A stretch of DNA of 64,000 nucleotides from assembly GCA_023666425.1 (NCBI GenBank), contig JAMPCA010000001.1, positions 613,692 to 677,691 on the forward strand. Direction: 5' to 3'. This document shows, in pieces, positions 54,225 through 62,556 of the stretch. Below the pieces are notes generated by a model. It did no database searches and was not told where the DNA came from. It saw only the letters and a list, made by a program, of their open reading frames with translations. This DNA is from Muribaculaceae bacterium (lineage in GTDB: Bacteria > Bacillota > Clostridia > Lachnospirales > Lachnospiraceae). How positions within the stretch are numbered: position 1 is the first letter of the stretch; every line of letters begins with the position of its first letter. The position numbers were made by a program, and so were the translations under genes.

Positions 54225-55575
54225 GTCCTTTGCCTCCCTTCCTTTTTCCCCTCTTCATCCTTTCCTGCTTTTGCCCGTCAAACTGCATGATATAGAGTCC
54301 CTGAATAATGCCAAAGAGAATCATCGTAGACAGTAAGGAGCTTCCGCCATAGCTGACCAGGGGGAGCGTCACTCCGGTGGAGGGAATGAATTTGATCACG
54401 CCTCCGATGGTCAGAAACACCTGTGTGGCATACAAGGTTCCCAGACCGACTGCCGTCAGCTTATAAAAGGCATCTTTCAGCTTCATCGCCACATTCATAA
54501 TCATAAAGAAACAGCTCACGCAAACCATGATCATGCAAAGGGCAAAAATTCCTCCCAGCTCCTCGGAAATGGCCGAAAACACAAAATCCTTCGACACCAC
54601 CGGAATTTTGTTCGGCAGCCCCTGGTTCAGTCCGAGGCCAAACCAGCCGCCGGTTCCGATGGCAAACAGCGACTGGCAGATCTGGTAGCCCTCGTTGTCG
54701 ATGACGCTTAAGGGATTCGCCCATGCCAGCACGCGGGTCTGCACATGGGAGAACATTCCGTAGCCTGCCACCGCCGCCACTGCCATCGCCCCAAGTCCCG
54801 CGATAAAATAGGCGGCGCGGCGGCTCGCCACATAGACCATGATCAGACAGGTGAAGAAATACAAAAGCGCACCCCCCAAATCCTTAGAAGCCACAAGCGT
54901 CAGCACAAACACGGCAGAGATCACGCTGGTGATGGCAGCCTGGCGAAAATCACTCCTCTGGTAAAGCATGGAGGCAATGAACATCACAAACAGTATCTTT
55001 ACGAATTCTGAGGGCTGGATGGTGACGGGGCCGACGGTGATGCTAAGCTTTGCGCCATAGCTGGTGGAGCCTGCCACCGCCACCACTGCAAGCGCGCCAA
55101 TCCCGACAAGCGCATACACCCATGTGAGCCTGCGGAACAAGGACATATGGGACAGAATCAGCGGGATGGCAAGGGAAATCACAAAACCCGCACAGACAAA
55201 GAGAAACTGCCGAAAAGCCCGGTTAAAATCCAGCCGCGTCAGAATAATGAAGCCGATGGCAAGGAGCATACACATATTGTTGAGCACCAGCTCCGAGGCG
55301 TGCCGGTAAAACAGATGGTAAGAGGTAAAAAGCATCGCCAGAAGAACCACCTGCATCAGATAGATTCCGATGATTTTCACGTCCCCTGTGGTGAGATACA
55401 GCACAAGAAAGGCATCAAAATGAATTCCAAACAACAGCACGCGCTGGGTGTGAAAGACATGCTCCCGCTGCCCCTCCTCCCCCGGAATCCGAAACACATG
55501 GAAACACTGGTAAGTGTAGGCTAAAAACAGAAAGATCATTATATACTTAGACAACTGTACGATTAACCGAATCAT
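54193..55575 (-). CDS. FtsW/RodA/SpoVE family peptidoglycan polymerase
   Basis: A 460-residue membrane glycosyltransferase of the SEDS family. Conserved segments are TIQPSEFVKILFVMFIA, SKDLGGALLYFF, RVLAWANP, the catalytic region KDFVFSAISEELGG and PSTGVTLPLVSYGGSS. It has about 12 membrane helices; the first two, within residues 1-65, are additional to the usual ten. The start is ATG 55575, sharing one base with the U32 gene stop (TGATG). Paired with the class B PBP downstream. Division, elongation or sporulation roles cannot be distinguished from sequence alone. Confidence 0.92.
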   Translation of the reverse strand: MIRLIVQLSKYIMIFLFLAYTYQCFHVFRIPGEEGQREHVFHTQRVLLFGIHFDAFLVLYLTTGDVKIIGIYLMQVVLLAMLFTSYHLFYRHASELVLNNMCMLLAIGFIILTRLDFNRAFRQFLFVCAGFVISLAIPLILSHMSLFRRLTWVYALVGIGALAVVAVAGSTSYGAKLSITVGPVTIQPSEFVKILFVMFIASMLYQRSDFRQAAITSVISAVFVLTLVASKDLGGALLYFFTCLIMVYVASRRAAYFIAGLGAMAVAAVAGYGMFSHVQTRVLAWANPLSVIDNEGYQICQSLFAIGTGGWFGLGLNQGLPNKIPVVSKDFVFSAISEELGGIFALCMIMVCVSCFFMIMNVAMKLKDAFYKLTAVGLGTLYATQVFLTIGGVIKFIPSTGVTLPLVSYGGSSLLSTMILFGIIQGLYIMQFDGQKQERMKRGKRKGGKGREKREAPGKP

Positions 55576-57806
55576 CAATCTACTCCTCTGCTATAATGGC
55601 CTCCGGTATAACGTCTCTGCCAGCTCTCGGGATATCTTAGCATTCTCCCCCCGGCAAACTCGCGGTACAACATTAAAATCTCTCTCGTCTCCTCCTTCGT
55701 CTCCACTGTAAAATCCATACGAAAACTGTGGATTCCCGCGTCTTTTAACTCTGGAAGCTTAGAAAAAAGAAGCACCGGGAGGGAATTATAGATCACATTG
55801 TAACAGTCCGCACAATAATTCTTCGCCGGAAAGCGCTTGTGAAAGCGGTCTGTCAGGTAAGTGACGGCACTGCTTTTGTCACAGCCTTTCGTATTGCGCT
55901 TCAGGCACTGGGCGCTGGTCATCAGCGGATAATATCCATAGACGATCATCTCGCTGAATGCATTGTCCCTGTGGGCGATCTCCCCGGCGTTTAGCTCCAG
56001 CGGAACGGTATTGCGCGCCGCGCCGAGCGCAGCAAACGCGCGAACCGCGTAATCATTGAAGGTGTAAAGATTATGGTCTATCACCACTGCAGGCTCCGGC
56101 AGCTTTCGCGTCACAAAATAGAATTCCTCATAGCTGCGAACCACAATACCGTCCAGCGCAAGTTCTGCAAGCTCACGCAGATGCTGCAGATAGCGCTCCG
56201 ACGTCCTCGGCCGGAAAATGCGCGGCATCGCAAAACAGACCTCCCGCCCCGCCTCCCGGCACAAGTCTGCATCCTCCTTAAGCGCCTGCCAGATATTCTC
56301 TGCGGTGTAAGCCCCCGCATCCAGATACACCGTCGTGACAAATGGCTGTTCTAAAATCACCTCCAAAAGCTCCCTCTTCTCCGTCAGGCAGATTACCCTT
56401 TTTCGCTCTCCACCTCCCTGAAATACGGCGGCTTTTCTGTCATCTATGCCCCAGCCGGGCGGAATACGGCCGGGCGCCGGCACAAAGCTTCTCCTTCCCG
56501 CCAGATCCGCCATTTGCAGATGCCGGTCAAGCAGCAGGTTCAGCGCGTCTCTTCTGAGCTGGTTTAAGGCTCCGTTGGGAAGAAATACATTCTCGTCCAT
56601 ATCAACGGTAACAGCCTCCATCCCGAAAAAGGTGCCGCCCGTCTTTTTCATCCGGTCTGTGACTTCCTCCTTATTCAGCGGCTTTTTTTGGGCGGGGAGC
56701 ACCTCCGGTCCCACCGCCTCTGCCTCTGCGGCGTCGCTTACCAGCTTATAGCAGGCCTTTTGCCCCACATGCAGAGTCAGATGCCCCCTCGCCTTTAACC
56801 GCTGCTGTGAGACGGAGAGCTTTTCCAGCATCTCAGGGGAAAGATGTTCCTTCTCATAGCCCGGCTTTTGAAAAGTTACCATATTCGCGTCCGGTCTGTT
56901 CTTTAGATAGCCGTCCGTAAAACCGCAACGGTTCCCGAGAGACAGCAGACCTTCCCTGTCCTTCCTGCTAATCTGCAGCTTTGGTTCTGTCGTCCCCTTC
57001 GCCTGCCGCTCCATATACAGGTCGATATAACTCCGGTAATAGCTCACCACCCCCGCGGCATAGGCGGCATCCTTCATGCGTCCCTCAATCTTTAGAGAAT
57101 ATACCCCCGCCTCATGGAGCTCATGCAGATATTCGATTCCACACAGATCCTTTAGACTCAGGACATAGGATCTCGATTGCAATTTTTCTCCAGTCTCCCC
57201 GGATACCGTATAGGGCAGACGGCAGGGCTGTGCACAGCGCCCACGGTTGCCGCTTCTTCCCCCAAGCATACTGCTGAACAGACATTGCCCGGAATAACAG
57301 TAACACAGCGCACCATGGACAAATACCTCCAGCTCCGCCTGCGTCACTGCGTGAATCTCTCCCAGCTCTGCGAGGGACGTCTCCCTCGCCATAACGATTC
57401 TTCTGGCTCCCAGCTCTGTGAAAAAGGCGGCTGCCTCCGCTCCCGTGGCCGTCATCTGCGTGCTTACATGAATCGGTAAATCAGGAAAGGCCTGCCGGAT
57501 CAGGGAAAAAACGCCCATATCCTGCACCAGCACTGCATCCAGCCCCCTCTCATACAGGGGAAGCAGCCAGGGATACAGTTCCTTGTCGATCTCCTGGTTT
57601 TTTAGCAGCGTATTCACTGTCAGATAGAGCTTGCGCCCATTTAAATGGGCATAGTCGATAGCGTCCAGGATCTCCTGCGGGGAAAAATTTTCGGCGTGTG
57701 CCCGGGCTCCAAAACACTTTCCGCCCAGATACACCGCATCTGCCCCCGCCGCCAGAACCGCTCTGAAAATTTCCGGCGAGCCCGCCGGAGCCAAAAGCTC
57801 AAACAT
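55575..57806 (-). CDS. Peptidase U32 family protein (RlhA/collagenase-like)
   Basis: A 743-residue U32 protein with a C-terminal DUF3656-type region. It starts MFELLAPAGSPEIFRAVLAAGADAVYLGG in pieces typical of the family and carries the U32 signature EVFVHGALCYCYSGQC...SGNRGRCAQPC near 165-205, whose cysteines can hold an iron-sulphur cluster. Members act in RNA hydroxylation (RlhA, TrhP) rather than proteolysis. It follows the zapA terminator by 40 bases and overlaps ftsW by one base. The precise substrate is not assignable. Confidence 0.9.
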   Translation of the reverse strand: MFELLAPAGSPEIFRAVLAAGADAVYLGGKCFGARAHAENFSPQEILDAIDYAHLNGRKLYLTVNTLLKNQEIDKELYPWLLPLYERGLDAVLVQDMGVFSLIRQAFPDLPIHVSTQMTATGAEAAAFFTELGARRIVMARETSLAELGEIHAVTQAELEVFVHGALCYCYSGQCLFSSMLGGRSGNRGRCAQPCRLPYTVSGETGEKLQSRSYVLSLKDLCGIEYLHELHEAGVYSLKIEGRMKDAAYAAGVVSYYRSYIDLYMERQAKGTTEPKLQISRKDREGLLSLGNRCGFTDGYLKNRPDANMVTFQKPGYEKEHLSPEMLEKLSVSQQRLKARGHLTLHVGQKACYKLVSDAAEAEAVGPEVLPAQKKPLNKEEVTDRMKKTGGTFFGMEAVTVDMDENVFLPNGALNQLRRDALNLLLDRHLQMADLAGRRSFVPAPGRIPPGWGIDDRKAAVFQGGGERKRVICLTEKRELLEVILEQPFVTTVYLDAGAYTAENIWQALKEDADLCREAGREVCFAMPRIFRPRTSERYLQHLRELAELALDGIVVRSYEEFYFVTRKLPEPAVVIDHNLYTFNDYAVRAFAALGAARNTVPLELNAGEIAHRDNAFSEMIVYGYYPLMTSAQCLKRNTKGCDKSSAVTYLTDRFHKRFPAKNYCADCYNVIYNSLPVLLFSKLPELKDAGIHSFRMDFTVETKEETREILMLYREFAGGRMLRYPESWQRRYTGGHYSRGVD

Positions 57807-57846
57807 GTATTCCCCCTTTCTTTCAAAAGCACAGCTCTTTCCACTG

Positions 57847-57876
57847 AAAAAGGACAGGCAACGCTCTGTCCTTTTT
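57847..57876 (-). terminator. Intrinsic terminator after zapA
   Basis: AAAAAGGACAG and CTGTCCTTTTT form an 11-bp stem with an eight-base loop; the stem ends in Ts in the minus direction and adjoins the zapA stop codon. Confidence 0.88.
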
Positions 57877-57877
57877 C

Positions 57878-58315
57878 CTATGGCTGCTTCTTCTTTCCCT
57901 TGCTGCCGTCCAGCAGCTTGTCCTCCAGCGCCGCCTCCAGACGTGCCTTATTTAAAAGCAGCTCTTTATTCTCTGACTCAAGCTCCTTCATGGAAGCCTC
58001 TGCGCTCTCGGTCTTGATCTGGTTGGAAATCAGATCGTGCTTTAAGTCGTAGATCTCCTTATCCCTATTCTCGATATCCCTCTCCAGCTTCTCCACCTGC
58101 GCCTTCGCCTTAAAATAGTCGTCCGCAATATTCAGATGAATCAGTGTGTTCTTCATCCCCACCGGAATATGCTTGTAATCCTCCAGCTCCTCCAGCTCTG
58201 CAATCTTATTGTTTATGTATGCGGCCACTCTCTGCAGATAATCCTCCCCCTCATAACCGCTCAGTGTATATACTTTTCCGTCAATTACTACCTCTGCACT
58301 TGTCTTGGCTGACAT
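57878..58315 (-). CDS. zapA: Cell division protein ZapA
   Basis: ZapA bundles FtsZ filaments at the division ring. The 145-residue protein has the globular ZapA domain (1-75; AEVVIDGKVYTLSGYEGEDY, LQRVAAYINNKIAEL) and an unusually long C-terminal coiled coil (about 65-135) ending in a lysine-rich tail. The position near ruvAB and the U32 peptidase is common in Firmicutes. It has its own promoter and terminator. Confidence 0.92.
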   Translation of the reverse strand: MSAKTSAEVVIDGKVYTLSGYEGEDYLQRVAAYINNKIAELEELEDYKHIPVGMKNTLIHLNIADDYFKAKAQVEKLERDIENRDKEIYDLKHDLISNQIKTESAEASMKELESENKELLLNKARLEAALEDKLLDGSKGKKKQP

Positions 58316-58359
58316 GTCTTATCCTCCGATTCTATACAACCCAAACCACTATATGTTGT

Positions 58360-58388
58360 ATTATAAACGTATGTCAACACATATGCAA
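58360..58388 (-). promoter_or_regulatory. Promoter of zapA
   Basis: TTGCAT (58388-58383), 17 bases, TATAAT (58365-58360) on the minus strand. A TTGACA also occurs within the spacer but is too close to the -10 box. Confidence 0.72.
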
Positions 58389-58393
58389 GTACT

Positions 58394-59389
58394 TTATGCA
58401 CCGGTACGTCCAAAATGTGCACAGGCAAGCGGCGTAGCCACCCGCCCCTTCGGCGTGCGGTTAATAAAACCGTTCTTTACCAGATAGGGCTCATACACAT
58501 CTTCAATCGTCCCTGAATCCTCGCCAATAGAGGCCGCCAGCGTGTCCAGCCCTACCGGCCCTCCATCAAATTTGTCGATGATCGTCAGCAGAATATTCCG
58601 GTCGTTCTGGTCGAGTCCCAGCTTGTCAACCTCCAGAAGATCCAGCGCAAAAGCCGCCACCTCGTAGGTGATCCGTCCGTCATATTTGACCTGGGCAAAA
58701 TCCCGCACCCGCTTTAGCAGACGGTTCGCAAGCCGCGGCGTCCCCCGGGATCTGCGCGCCAGCTCATGTGCGCCCTGCGCATCAATCTCCACCCCCAGAA
58801 CATGGGCGGACTGCTCAAGAATCCGGCGAAGCTCCTCCACAGTGTAATACTCCATATGGCTGACAACCCCGAAGCGGTCCCTTAAGGGTGCGGAGAGCAT
58901 CCCTGCCCTTGTCGTGGCACCCACCAAAGTGAACTTCGGAAGATTCAGGCGGATGGAGCGCGCCGACTCCCCCTTGCCAATCATTACGTCGATGGCATAA
59001 TCCTCCATCGCAGGGTAGAGAACCTCCTCCACCTGACGGTTCAGTCTGTGTATCTCATCCACAAAAAGTATATCCGATTCTGAAAGATTGTTGAGGATTG
59101 CCGCCATCTCGCCGGGCTTTGCAATCGCCGGACCGGATGTCACCTTTAGATGACTCCCCATCTCATTGGCAATAATCCCGGCCAGCGTCGTCTTCCCAAG
59201 TCCCGGCGGCCCATAAAAAAGCACATGGTCAAGCGCCTCTCCCCGGGCTTTCGCCGCCTCGATATATATCTTTAAATTGTCCTTAAGCTTCTCCTGCCCG
59301 ATATAATCCGTCAGTTTCTGCGGGCGCAGGCTCGCTTCTATTTTCAGATCTTCTTCCTGCAGCTGCGTCGATATCACGCGCTTTTCCAT
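58394..59389 (-). CDS. ruvB: Holliday junction branch migration helicase RuvB
   Basis: RuvB is the hexameric motor driving branch migration with RuvA. The 331-residue protein has [19 protein letters not shown], Walker [12 protein letters not shown], Walker [12 protein letters not shown], sensor [18 protein letters not shown] and the C-terminal winged helix with [19 protein letters not shown]. It lies 19 bases after ruvA and shares its LexA-box promoter. Confidence 0.97.
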   Translation of the reverse strand: MEKRVISTQLQEEDLKIEASLRPQKLTDYIGQEKLKDNLKIYIEAAKARGEALDHVLFYGPPGLGKTTLAGIIANEMGSHLKVTSGPAIAKPGEMAAILNNLSESDILFVDEIHRLNRQVEEVLYPAMEDYAIDVMIGKGESARSIRLNLPKFTLVGATTRAGMLSAPLRDRFGVVSHMEYYTVEELRRILEQSAHVLGVEIDAQGAHELARRSRGTPRLANRLLKRVRDFAQVKYDGRITYEVAAFALDLLEVDKLGLDQNDRNILLTIIDKFDGGPVGLDTLAASIGEDSGTIEDVYEPYLVKNGFINRTPKGRVATPLACAHFGRTGA

Positions 59390-59408
59390 ATCTATGTACC
59401 TGCTTTCT

Positions 59409-60014
59409 CTAAGACATGCGCTTCAATGCTGCCCGCAGCACATCCTCTACACTCTGTCCCTCTGCCGGCTCCACTGCGGAAACCGCCTTTAAGCTCTCCG
59501 CGGAGGAATAGCCCAGGGCGGTAAGGGCGAGAACCGCATCATTCCTCACCGTGCTTCCCGCACTCCCTGACTGCTCTGTGCCATGCGCTGTCTTTTTCTC
59601 AAATGCCTCCTCGAGAGAGAGCTTGTCCTTAAGCTCAAGAATGACCCGCTGGGCGGTCTTCGCCCCCACCCCGGGAGCCCTGGCGATCGAGCGGGAATCC
59701 CCGGCGAGCACAGCAAAGCGCAGATCGTCCGCATCCAGTGTGGACAAAATGGCAAGCCCTCCCTTGGGGCCGATGCCGCTCACCGTAATCAGCAGCCTGA
59801 ATAATTCCAGATCCTCCTTCGTGAGAAATCCGTAAAGTATCATCACATCTTCCCTGAGATGCAGATAGGTATAGACCTTAAGCACCTCCCCCACTGCAGG
59901 AAGATATTCCAGTGCCTTCGCCGGAATGAACACTCTGTAGCCGATGCCCCCGGCCTCGATCACAATCGAATCAGGAGCCGTCTCCGCCAGCTCCCCCTTT
60001 ATATATGCGTACAT
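59409..60014 (-). CDS. ruvA: Holliday junction DNA helicase subunit RuvA
   Basis: RuvA binds the four-way junction and loads RuvB. The 201-residue protein starts [26 protein letters not shown], has the helix-hairpin-helix segments [16 protein letters not shown] and [15 protein letters not shown], and a C-terminal RuvB-binding domain. The ATG at 60014 has AAGGAG seven bases upstream; the longer frame has no start signal. Its promoter carries a candidate LexA box, implying SOS induction. Confidence 0.96.
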   Translation of the reverse strand: MYAYIKGELAETAPDSIVIEAGGIGYRVFIPAKALEYLPAVGEVLKVYTYLHLREDVMILYGFLTKEDLELFRLLITVSGIGPKGGLAILSTLDADDLRFAVLAGDSRSIARAPGVGAKTAQRVILELKDKLSLEEAFEKKTAHGTEQSGSAGSTVRNDAVLALTALGYSSAESLKAVSAVEPAEGQSVEDVLRAALKRMS

Positions 60015-60051
60015 AAGCACTCCTTTGTTCCCGTATATTAACACTGAAAAC

Positions 60052-60080
60052 AGTATAGCAAACATTTGTTCTGATTGCAA
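60052..60080 (-). promoter_or_regulatory. ruvAB promoter with LexA box
   Basis: TTGCAA (60080-60075), 17 bases, TATACT (60057-60052) on the minus strand. GAACAAATGTTT, one arm mismatch from the GAAC...GTTC consensus, lies at 60071-60060 inside the spacer, where a bound repressor would block RNA polymerase. Confidence 0.82.
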
Positions 60081-60086
60081 GAAGAA

Positions 60087-60809
60087 TTATGAAATTAAAT
60101 CCTTCACCACCTCGCCAGCCAGCAGCAGGCCGGCTACCGGGGGCACATAGGCCACGCTTCCGGGAACTGCCCGGCGTCTGTTTTTGGCCGTCTCCTCTTC
60201 CGGCGCCGGGCTTTCCTCATGCGGCTTTATGGGCGGCTCTGTAGAATATACCACCTTGAGCGCCTTCACCCCGCGCTTTTTTAACTCCCGCCGCATCACT
60301 TTCGCCAGCGGGCACATGCTGGTCTTATAGATATCCGTTACATGAAGCTGGGCGGCATCCAGCTTATTCCCGGCGCCCATGGAGCTGATGACCGAAACGC
60401 CCGCCTCCTTTGCCCGCTGGATAATCTCCAGCTTCGCCGCCACCGTGTCCACTGCGTCCACCACATAGGAGAATCCTGAAAAATCAAAGCTGTCCGCATT
60501 TTCCGGGAGATAGAAGCACCGTCTGACCTCCACCTCCGCCTCCGGGTTGATGTCCGCAATCCGTTCCGCCATCACATCCACCTTATACCTCCCCACAGTC
60601 TTTGTGGTCGCGATAATCTGCCGGTTGATGTTCGTGATGCTGACCCGGTCATTGTCCACGAGCATAAAAGCGCCCACACCGGAGCGTGCCAGCGCCTCCG
60701 CCACATAGCCTCCCACACCGCCGATTCCAAAGATTGCAATTCTCGCACTTGTGAGCCGCTCCATACCTTCCCCAAGGAGCATCCTTGTTCTTGCAAACTG
60801 TTCCTGCAT
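60087..60809 (-). CDS. tcdA: tRNA threonylcarbamoyladenosine dehydratase TcdA
   Basis: TcdA, an E1-like enzyme, cyclises t6A at tRNA position 37 in an ATP-dependent step. The 240-residue protein has the nucleotide-binding GIGGVGGYVAEALARSGVG, the LVDNDRVSITNINRQI segment, YVVDAVDT and SSMGAGNKLDA. The region usually reading DPLA has cysteine (MCPLAKVMRREL). About 30 residues of polar insert near 205-220 precede the C-terminal helix. An 8-bp hairpin (60830-60849) lies just before its ribosome binding site. Confidence 0.93.
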   Translation of the reverse strand: MQEQFARTRMLLGEGMERLTSARIAIFGIGGVGGYVAEALARSGVGAFMLVDNDRVSITNINRQIIATTKTVGRYKVDVMAERIADINPEAEVEVRRCFYLPENADSFDFSGFSYVVDAVDTVAAKLEIIQRAKEAGVSVISSMGAGNKLDAAQLHVTDIYKTSMCPLAKVMRRELKKRGVKALKVVYSTEPPIKPHEESPAPEEETAKNRRRAVPGSVAYVPPVAGLLLAGEVVKDLIS

Positions 60810-60850
60810 ACCATGATCCTTCCTTCCATGCAGGAATCTGTATTCCTGCG

Positions 60851-61675
60851 CTATTTCCGCCCTCCATCCAGCGTCTCATTCATGCTCCCGCTCCGAAAGC
60901 CCTTTAAGTCTAAAGCTATATAGGAAAATCCAAAACTCTGCAGGCTCTCGTAGATTTCCAAGCGAAACCCTTCCTCTAAAAAACGGGAGAAATCCTCCGG
61001 CAGCACCTCGATTCTTGCCACGTCCCCCTGCAGGCGCACCCTGAGCTGGCGAAAGCCTTTGCTGAGCAGGTACTGCTCCGCCTTCTCCACTCTGCGAAGT
61101 TTCTCCTCTGTAATTCTCTCCCCATAGGCAAACCGGGAGGCAAGGCAGGCAAAGCCGGGCTTGTCCCAGGTGGAAAGTCCAAGCTCCCTTGAGAGTGCCC
61201 GGATCTCCTCTTTACTCAGCCCGGCCTCACGAAGCGGACTTTTGACTCCAAGCTCCTCCACCGCCAGAAGTCCCGGACGATAATCCCCCTCGTCGTCTGT
61301 ATTGGAGCCCTCGGCCACCGCCCGTATACCGTGAGCCTTCGCCTGTCCGGCAAGTGCCTGAAAAAGTGCCCGCTTGCAGATATAACAGCGGTTTTGGGGA
61401 TTTTCTGCCACTCCACTGACCTGCAGCGTATCCACAGGTACCAGGAGCTGTTCGACTTCCTGCTTCACGCAGAATTCTTTTGCCTCCGCAAGCTCCCGCT
61501 CCGGAAAAAATGGCGAAACCGCCGTCAGCGCCAGCACGCTCTTCCTCCCTAATGTTTCCACCGCCGCACATAAGAGAAAAGCGGAATCCACACCACCGGA
61601 AAAAGCTATGGCCATCTGTCCCTGCTCCTTTAGAATTTTCTGCAGCCTCCCGTATTTCTCCTGCAAGCCATGCAT
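60851..61675 (-). CDS. larE: LarE-type ATP-dependent sacrificial sulfur transferase
   Basis: LarE supplies sulphur for the nickel-pincer cofactor of lactate racemase, in Lactobacillus by giving up its own cysteine sulphur. The 274-residue protein has the PP-loop SGGVDS (26-31), NRCYICKRALF, EGSNTDDEGDYRPG and the cysteine-bearing WDKPGFACLASRF segment, with a single cysteine as in sacrificial LarE. LarB and LarC are not in the window. It begins one base after the preceding membrane protein gene. Confidence 0.92.
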   Translation of the reverse strand: MHGLQEKYGRLQKILKEQGQMAIAFSGGVDSAFLLCAAVETLGRKSVLALTAVSPFFPERELAEAKEFCVKQEVEQLLVPVDTLQVSGVAENPQNRCYICKRALFQALAGQAKAHGIRAVAEGSNTDDEGDYRPGLLAVEELGVKSPLREAGLSKEEIRALSRELGLSTWDKPGFACLASRFAYGERITEEKLRRVEKAEQYLLSKGFRQLRVRLQGDVARIEVLPEDFSRFLEEGFRLEIYESLQSFGFSYIALDLKGFRSGSMNETLDGGRK

Positions 61676-61676
61676 C

Positions 61677-62189
61677 TTATCCCTCCTTACCGCTCTCCCT
61701 AAAGGGAACTCTCGTGATAATCTCCTGCGAAAGAATGCCGATCACCAGCCCGGTCAAAAGCCCTGCAGTCAGAAGCACCGGGGCATAGTAGAAAATGTGG
61801 TAATTTTCCACAATCAGAACCGCCACAAAAAGCTGGCCGATGTTGTGACTGATCCCCCCCGCCACACTGACGGAGACACAGCCCAGCTTTCCGCACCGCT
61901 TTAAGAGCCACATGACAAGAAAGCTCAACAGTCCTCCGGCCAGTGAGTAGAGAATACTAAACAGATTCCCAAAAAGAAAACCGGTAAGCACGATGCGGAG
62001 CACGGACACGAGAAGCGCTTCTCTCGTCCCCATGGTGTAGAGCGTCAAAAGCACCACAAGATTCGCAAGTCCCAGCTTGATTCCTGGAATTCCGAAGGAA
62101 AGCGGAACCAGAGTCTCTATATAGCTGCAGATCATCGCCACAGCGATGCACATACCGATTTTTGCAATCTGCTTACTGCGCGAAGCCAT
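61677..62189 (-). CDS. Gx transporter family / heptaprenyl diphosphate synthase component I-like membrane protein
   Basis: A 170-residue membrane protein with about five or six helices and the conserved GIPGIKLGLANLVVLLTLY and GISHNIGQLFVAVLI segments of the Hpre_diP_synt_I/Gx transporter family, which resembles ECF substrate-binding components. Such genes are regularly followed or preceded by NusG-domain-II membrane proteins, as here. The ATG at 62189 has GGAGG upstream and overlaps the preceding gene. Function not established. Confidence 0.88.
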   Translation of the reverse strand: MASRSKQIAKIGMCIAVAMICSYIETLVPLSFGIPGIKLGLANLVVLLTLYTMGTREALLVSVLRIVLTGFLFGNLFSILYSLAGGLLSFLVMWLLKRCGKLGCVSVSVAGGISHNIGQLFVAVLIVENYHIFYYAPVLLTAGLLTGLVIGILSQEIITRVPFRESGKEG

Positions 62190-62556
62190 CCAGCGCTCCC
62201 TCCTTACCGCTCTCCACCTGCACCACCACCCGGTTGGGCAGACAGACAATCGTTTCCCCCGCCCTTCCAATCGCCCGCTGGCGCACACAGAGTTTGTCCG
62301 GGCAGGCAGCCTCCTGCATATCCGCCCGCCCCTCCGCAATCACGAGCACATTGGTCACTGTACCGGAGGCATCGGTAATCTCCACGGTCTGATTTTCTCC
62401 AAGCGGGTATCTGCCATAGGTTTTTCCATCAACCGTCACTGTGACCCTTCCGTTTCCTCCGTCCTCTGGCAGGGAAAATACAAGGAGCAGCGCAAGGCAG
62501 ACAAGACACAGCGCTCCAATAAAAATCAAATCATTTTTACCGAATTTTTTATCCAT
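62173..62556 (-). CDS. NusG domain II-containing membrane protein
   Basis: A 127-residue protein with one N-terminal membrane helix (9-27) and an external NusG domain II (about 35-125). CPDKLCVRQRAIGRAGETIVCLPNRV is close to the family pattern in which two cysteines may form a disulphide. The ATG at 62556 overlaps the miaB stop by eight bases. It is linked with the Gx-family membrane protein downstream; many firmicutes pair these with an FMN transferase or electron-transport genes, not seen here. Confidence 0.87.
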   Translation of the reverse strand: MDKKFGKNDLIFIGALCLVCLALLLVFSLPEDGGNGRVTVTVDGKTYGRYPLGENQTVEITDASGTVTNVLVIAEGRADMQEAACPDKLCVRQRAIGRAGETIVCLPNRVVVQVESGKEGALDGFAQ

